The position numbers were made by a program, and so were the translations under genes. Below are positions 29,251 to 32,054 of a stretch of 32,054 bases of DNA, in pieces. The notes beneath the pieces are model-generated. The model searched no databases and was not told the origin of the DNA. It saw only the letters and a list, made by a program, of their open reading frames with translations. Each line of letters starts with the position of its first letter. Position 1 is the stretch's first letter. The DNA is from a virus: the IMG/VR virus record IMGVR_UViG_3300032294_000445, positions 1-32,054 of that record, one strand, 5' to 3'.

Positions 29251-29438
29251 TTGGTCACCTTTTTTGCATATTTAGGGATGTTAATTTTTAAAGTGCAAGC
29301 CGTACATTTCCATCTGTTCACTTTTCCTGCTTTAATCATTTTGCCGTAGTCTGCTGGGCGCATAACCTCGCAACTGGTGCAATAACGCTTTTCAGTCACG
29401 CTTGCGCCTGTATCTACAACATGGGGAATATTGTTCAT
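29247..29438 (-). CDS. Zinc-ribbon-like small protein (63 aa)
   Basis: The start at 29438 (MNNIPHVVDTGASVTEKRYC) follows AAGGG and overlaps the upstream stop as ATGA; a longer frame to 29477 is less likely. It has C20-x2-C23 and C45-x2-C48, a four-cysteine zinc ribbon, in a context RYCTSCEVMRPADYG and RWKCTAC. The rest is basic (KYAKKVTK end). Probably a nucleic-acid or protein-binding zinc ribbon. Confidence 0.7.
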   Translation of the reverse strand: MNNIPHVVDTGASVTEKRYCTSCEVMRPADYGKMIKAGKVNRWKCTACTLKINIPKYAKKVTK

Positions 29439-29767
29439 ATATTCCCTTGTCTGCGATTGCTGGATAAAGTGCGCCAAATATCAATAATTCGTTGTTCATG
29501 CTGGCGCTCATTATCTATTTTTTTAAATTGCACATAAGCCTGTAAATGAGCATCTAAAGCCTGGGCATATCTTTCGCTTGCTATGGCTTTTTGCTCTCTT
29601 TCCGATACTCCGCCTTCAGCCAGCAAAAAAGCATGAGCCTTAGCTTGTTTAATACCTTCAGAAAGATAATTTACTTGACCGCCTAAAGCAGCATGGAGTT
29701 CATTAGTTTCAGCCAATTTCATCAATGCCATTTCAACCCTGTTTTCATCTAATTTATCTAAATTCAC
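29435..29767 (-). CDS. Helical hypothetical protein (110 aa)
   Basis: The best start is GTG 29767, 8 bases after AAGGAG and overlapping the upstream stop as GTGA; an earlier GTG lies directly against the Shine-Dalgarno. The product has Leu/Ala/Gln helices (MALMKLAETNELHAAL; QAKAHAFLLAEGG) and a basic end (SSNRRQGN). Likely a coiled-coil or helical bundle. Function not recognised. Confidence 0.6.
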   Translation of the reverse strand: MNLDKLDENRVEMALMKLAETNELHAALGGQVNYLSEGIKQAKAHAFLLAEGGVSEREQKAIASERYAQALDAHLQAYVQFKKIDNERQHEQRIIDIWRTLSSNRRQGNI

Positions 29768-29949
29768 TTCCACTCTCCTTTTTCGCCATCTCTATTGCCT
29801 TTTGCCCATTGATCCTCATAATCTCTAAGCACTTGCCAGGGCAGCTTATGTTTCCACAAATATTCCCTAAAAACCTTTAATCCCCATTGTTTCCGCCAAA
29901 TAATGAGCTGCCGAACAGCGCATCTATGCTTATGGGTTTGTTCATCCAT
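29764..29949 (-). CDS. Small Trp/Lys-rich protein (61 aa)
   Basis: Begins MDEQTHKHRCAVRQLIIWRK, with six tryptophans and many Lys/Arg (KVFREYLWKHKLPWQVLRDY). Probably a compact basic helical protein contacting DNA or protein. It overlaps the next gene by 4 bases and starts 1 base after the previous stop. No family recognised. Confidence 0.6.
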   Translation of the reverse strand: MDEQTHKHRCAVRQLIIWRKQWGLKVFREYLWKHKLPWQVLRDYEDQWAKGNRDGEKGEWK

Positions 29950-30102
29950 TTAAAACAAAGCATTTTCAAATTTAAAAACTGACTGCTTTATTTTTTTAGC
30001 CACAATTTTCCAATCAGGCCGTAAAGAAACAAGATATTGAGCCTCAGTTTTGCTTTTAACTTGGCGGATTAGGCCCAATTCGTCATAAATGTAATAAATC
30101 AT
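29950..30102 (-). CDS. Small basic protein (50 aa) after the replication gene
   Basis: Starts MIYYIYDELGLIRQVKSKTE, followed by AQYLVSLRPDWKIVAKKIKQ. The fold seems to be two strands, a helix and a strand. Its ATG overlaps the DUF1376 stop as ATGA, so it is coupled to the replication protein. Short basic alpha/beta proteins of this style recur after phage replication genes; role unknown. Confidence 0.65.
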   Translation of the reverse strand: MIYYIYDELGLIRQVKSKTEAQYLVSLRPDWKIVAKKIKQSVFKFENALF

Positions 30103-30878
30103 GCAGCCCTCTTTTTATCTCGCTTGTCCAGGATAAATTTCTTCATCTCAAAATAGCTGTTAAAACGAGCTAGGCGAGGATCTCCGCCACATTCGATCCT
30201 GTATGCTTCCTCTATCTGTTGCTCTGTTCCTAAGGGCATTTCTGAGGCTTTCTGAGCTGCTTGAGTGATCCATGTAGCATCAAATGATCTCCAGCCCTTA
30301 AAAATGATAGTTTCCAAGACTTGATCTAATGGCATTTTGGCTAAATCAGCTTCTTTTATCAATCTTGCAAGAACTCGATCTGTAACTGGGGCTTTAAGCC
30401 TTTTCCTATAAATCAAAAAATCATTCCATAAATCATCACTCACTCCGTTAGGAGTGGGAGTAGTTTTTATATGGTTCTTGGTTAATGGTTCTTGGTTCTT
30501 GGTCTTGGTTGCTATAGGGGTAGCAATAGGGAGGCTATTAGGATTGCTTTGGGTATGCTTTTCTTCCCTATTTCCCCAGCGTTTTTCAGCACCTTTTTTG
30601 CCTGATTCTTGCAAGTAATGATATTTAGCAATCTCTTTATCAGCCCTAGAGCTGTGCCAAAAACCATCATCTAACAACTCAAAATATTCATTTAGCAAAG
30701 TCAAAACGATTGCTGGATTAGATTTAACTCTACGAGCTATCCAAGCAGCATCATCAGGAAAAGGCACTTCTCCCATGTAGTAAAGATCAATCATGCGCCT
30801 ATATGCCAAATCTTCCTCATCAGTAAGATGGCTGGTATGGCTTATGTAATCCCCAATATGAAATGGGTAAAAGTTCAC
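30099..30878 (-). CDS. DUF1376/YdaU-like replication protein
   Basis: A 259-aa protein. Residues 1-95 carry the DUF1376 signature: MNFYPFHIGDYISHTSHLTD, EEDLAYRRMIDLYYMGEVPF, and later EIAKYHYLQESGKKGAEKRW. Proteins of this type replace lambda O-like initiators in many phages. A Thr/Pro/Asn linker (about 105-140) follows, then a C-terminal helical region (VSDDLWNDFLIYRKRLKAPV) similar to DnaT/replication proteins. The linker DNA holds tandem repeats and palindromes that look like an origin. No helicase gene lies next to it, so host DnaB may be recruited. Confidence 0.8.
   Translation of the reverse strand: MNFYPFHIGDYISHTSHLTDEEDLAYRRMIDLYYMGEVPFPDDAAWIARRVKSNPAIVLTLLNEYFELLDDGFWHSSRADKEIAKYHYLQESGKKGAEKRWGNREEKHTQSNPNSLPIATPIATKTKNQEPLTKNHIKTTPTPNGVSDDLWNDFLIYRKRLKAPVTDRVLARLIKEADLAKMPLDQVLETIIFKGWRSFDATWITQAAQKASEMPLGTEQQIEEAYRIECGGDPRLARFNSYFEMKKFILDKRDKKRAA
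30441..30526. repeat. Iteron-like repeats flanked by palindromes; candidate replication origin
   Basis: Inside the DUF1376 linker coding DNA, GGTTCTTGG occurs at 30473-30481, 30487-30495 and 30494-30502, with a shortened copy GGTCTTGG at 30501-30508. A perfect 6-bp hairpin CACTCC-GTTA-GGAGTG lies at 30441-30456, and TTGCTA-TAGCAA flank a 6-base loop at 30509-30526. In lambda the origin lies inside gene O as tandem iterons; the placement here is analogous. Origin function is inference. Confidence 0.55.
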
Positions 30879-30880
30879 AA

Positions 30881-31081
30881 TTAGTCCTTTGCAAAAATAT
30901 CAGGTCTTAGCATTTCCCTAGTGATGCGACCCTGGGAAAGCTCCTCGATCTTGCGGATATGTTTAATTGGAATGTTTGTCCTTGATTTCCATTGATAAAT
31001 AGCTGTTTCCCTAATGTTTAAAAGCATCGCCAGCTTATAAAGAGTCCCAAATTCGACCTTTAATTGATAAAAAATGTCCAT
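30881..31081 (-). CDS. Cro/YdaS-like HTH regulator (66 aa)
   Basis: A 66-aa DNA-binding protein. Residues about 11-45 form a Cro/YdaS-type helix-turn-helix (GTLYKLAMLLNIRETAIYQW, then KSRTNIPIKHIRKIEEL), ending with RITREMLRPDIFAKD as in YdaS-like proteins. AAAGGAG lies 7 bases before ATG 31081. It is the first gene of the leftward operon, facing the rightward operon, and the gap contains repeated AAGTGYT sites. It probably regulates both directions. No CI-like partner is seen. Confidence 0.85.
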   Translation of the reverse strand: MDIFYQLKVEFGTLYKLAMLLNIRETAIYQWKSRTNIPIKHIRKIEELSQGRITREMLRPDIFAKD

Positions 31082-31241
31082 AAAATCTCCTTTTGTTACG
31101 CTACTCTACCACAGAATAGCACTTTCATACCTAGGGAATGTCCTAATAAATATTTTATTTAAAAGTGTTGATAAGTGCTATTTTCGTGTATAGTCACACC
31201 TATGCAGTAAATTTTATTAACAAGTGTTGAAGGGAAAGAAA
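31082..31241. promoter_or_regulatory. Divergent control region with four AAGTGYT operator-like sites
   Basis: This 160-bp gap separates the HTH regulator from the rightward operon. AAGTGCTATT at 31173-31182 has its exact reverse complement AATAGCACTT at 31115-31124. AAGTGTTGA occurs at 31163-31171 and 31222-31230. On the plus strand TTGATA (31168-31173) and TATAGT (31189-31194) form a possible promoter with a short 15-base spacer, covered by the operator-like sites. On the minus strand TGCTATTCT is an extended -10 candidate (TATTCT = 31113-31118) within the first site. The regulator could therefore repress both promoters. The promoter calls are tentative. Confidence 0.65.
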
Positions 31242-31460
31242 ATGCAAGATCAAGAAATCAAAATGCTAGGTTGCCCAGCAGTTATGTTGGAAAAACAATT
31301 TAAAAGCCAATACAACATCAATATGTATGTAGCTGGTCTTTTATCTGATGCTCAAGAGTTGTTAGCAATGGGCAAAACAGAAGAAGCTAATCAACTTATG
31401 AATCAAGTTAAGTATTACTTCTTTGAGTTTACCGACACACGCAATGAGGTGACTGTATGA
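31242..31460 (+). CDS. First rightward early protein (72 aa), unknown
   Basis: ATG 31242 follows AAGGGAAAG; the frame is open to a GTG at 31224 within the operator, which is unlikely. Product begins MQDQEIKMLGCPAVMLEKQF and contains helices (YVAGLLSDAQELLAMGKTEE; ANQLMNQVKYYFFEFTD). One cysteine, mildly acidic. It probably forms a helical bundle. As first gene under the divergent promoter, it may have an early regulatory or takeover role, not shown. Confidence 0.65.
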   Translation: MQDQEIKMLGCPAVMLEKQFKSQYNINMYVAGLLSDAQELLAMGKTEEANQLMNQVKYYFFEFTDTRNEVTV

Positions 31461-31561
31461 AGCAGCCAACCAATCTTGAGGTAATTGCCTCAATGCTCTT
31501 AGGAGCTTTTATCGGAATCTCAGTAGCCCTTGTCTATGTTTTTAGAACAGGAGGCTTCTAA
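31457..31561 (+). CDS. Tiny single-pass membrane peptide (34 aa)
   Basis: Good Shine-Dalgarno (GAGGTGA) and an ATGA overlap with the previous stop support it. The product begins MKQPTNLEVIASMLLGAFIG and has one transmembrane segment (about 9-28), ending in RTGGF. The next gene's ATG overlaps its stop by one base. It is a second tiny membrane peptide in the same early operon as the one at 524. Function unknown. Confidence 0.65.
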   Translation: MKQPTNLEVIASMLLGAFIGISVALVYVFRTGGF

Positions 31562-31860
31562 TGATGTCTATGCACGACAGATACTATGAGCCTGAAGATG
31601 ACGATTCAGACTTGCTTAGTGAGCGCATTTCCGAGCTTATGAAAGACGAATACAGCCCTAATCAATACGACCATTTTGCAGAGGCTATTTCAGAAGCTGC
31701 CAAATCGGATCGTGAGGCTGTGGAAATGATTCTTCAGCAGCACCCAATTAACTATGAAGCGCTGGGCCGTAAGCTATTTGGCATGGCTTATGACTACATG
31801 GAGAAGTTTGCCGAAAACCATGCTCAGGAAGATTTGAGCGCTGGCTATTTAAACGACTAA
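31561..31860 (+). CDS. Acidic hypothetical early protein (99 aa)
   Basis: AGGAGG sits just before ATG 31561. Starts MMSMHDRYYEPEDDDSDLLS and contains acidic helices (ERISELMKDEYSPNQYDHFA; EAISEAAKSDREAVEMIL), ending with the acidic stretch QEDLSAGYLND. Strong negative charge and size resemble phage DNA mimics and other early inhibitors, but no family is recognised and no activity can be assigned. Confidence 0.7.
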   Translation: MMSMHDRYYEPEDDDSDLLSERISELMKDEYSPNQYDHFAEAISEAAKSDREAVEMILQQHPINYEALGRKLFGMAYDYMEKFAENHAQEDLSAGYLND

Positions 31861-31869
31861 GGAAAAGTG

Positions 31870-32054
31870 ATGACTAAATTTCTAGAATTACGCAAAATCA
31901 ATGTAAACGAGCATACAGAGAAAAAAGGTAAATTTACCTATTTGTCATGGAGCTGGGCTGTAGATCAGCTTCTCCAGCAAGATCCTGCTGCTACTTGGAC
32001 TTATGGTGAGCCAATCTACTTTGCTGAAACCCTGATGGTATTTTGCTCGGTAAC
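31870..32054 (+). CDS. sak: Sak-type annealing protein, 5' part (continues at 2..478)
   Basis: ATG 31870 is preceded by AAGGAAAAG. The frame reads MTKFLELRKINVNEHTEKKG then KFTYLSWSW and runs off the right end at 32054; since 31932-32054 equals 1-123, it continues in frame at position 2, giving a 179-aa protein. The INVNEHTEKKGKFTYLSW opening is a strong Sak/DUF1071 signature. The split is purely an effect of where the circle was cut. Confidence 0.93.
   Translation, partial: MTKFLELRKINVNEHTEKKGKFTYLSWSWAVDQLLQQDPAATWTYGEPIYFAETLMVFCSV
31932..32054. repeat. Right copy of 123-bp terminal direct repeat
   Basis: Exactly equal to 1-123. It restores the annealing gene when ends are joined; see the left copy. 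It shows the window is a closed or circularly permuted genome with unique length 31,931 bp. Confidence 0.95.

Noticed and set aside
1-32054. tRNA genes, integrase, attachment sites or insertion sequences.
   Set aside because: No cloverleaf-like segment, recombinase motif or transposase was recognised on reading both strands; nearly all sequence is accounted for by coupled phage genes. A tRNAscan and profile search would settle this.

Overview
The window is a complete small tailed-phage genome, or very nearly so. The first 123 bases are repeated exactly as the last 123 bases (1-123 = 31932-32054), so the molecule closes into a circle of about 31,931 bp, or is circularly permuted. The linear ends cut through a Sak-type annealing gene whose 5' part lies at the right end and 3' part at the left. 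The DNA is AT-rich and very densely packed, with many ATGA, GTGA, TAATG and TGATG stop-start overlaps. P22-type portal, coat, gp10- and gp4-like proteins, together with the absence of a tail-tube or tape-measure gene, point to a podovirus of a Gram-negative host. Family resemblances and base composition fit a freshwater betaproteobacterial host (inference). I see no integrase, DNA polymerase, RNA polymerase, tRNA, CRISPR array or IS element.

Layout. A short rightward early operon starts at a divergent control region (31082-31241) and crosses the circular junction to 2228. It holds small acidic or membrane proteins, a Sak recombinase, a YqaJ/lambda-type exonuclease, an 84-aa protein with an SSB-like acidic tail, a secreted 4-cysteine peptide and two unknowns. 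All other genes run leftward from 31081 to 2225. From right to left these are: a Cro/YdaS-like repressor; a DUF1376 replication protein with an iteron-like cluster inside it; a run of tiny genes; three nuclease-like genes (PD-(D/E)xK-like, Ref-like HNH, VRR-NUC); Cys-cluster and basic small proteins; a GroES-like co-chaperonin; terminase small and large subunits; portal; scaffold; coat; a 77-aa capsid-accessory candidate bracketed by two intrinsic terminators; a GT-A glycosyltransferase; small virion proteins; a 960-aa tail fibre with partner genes; gp4- and gp10-like adaptors; a cupin-like/SET-domain protein; three ejection-type proteins; a tail-collar fibre; and a lysis cassette (small membrane proteins, 3-TM holin, GH19 endolysin).

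How it fits together. The Sak, exonuclease and SSB-like proteins probably form a recombination module, with nucleases on the other strand processing host or branched DNA. The DUF1376 protein probably starts replication. The GroES-like protein may adapt the host GroEL to phage capsid proteins. Tandem terminators after the coat gene probably set coat-to-accessory stoichiometry. The most unusual parts are the SET-domain gene inside the virion cassette, the secreted Cys peptide in the recombination operon, the iteron/palindrome cluster in the replication gene, the nuclease trio, and a repeated beta-rich module inserted in both neck adaptors. Lifestyle is unresolved: there is a repressor-like gene with repeated operator-like sites but no visible integrase.
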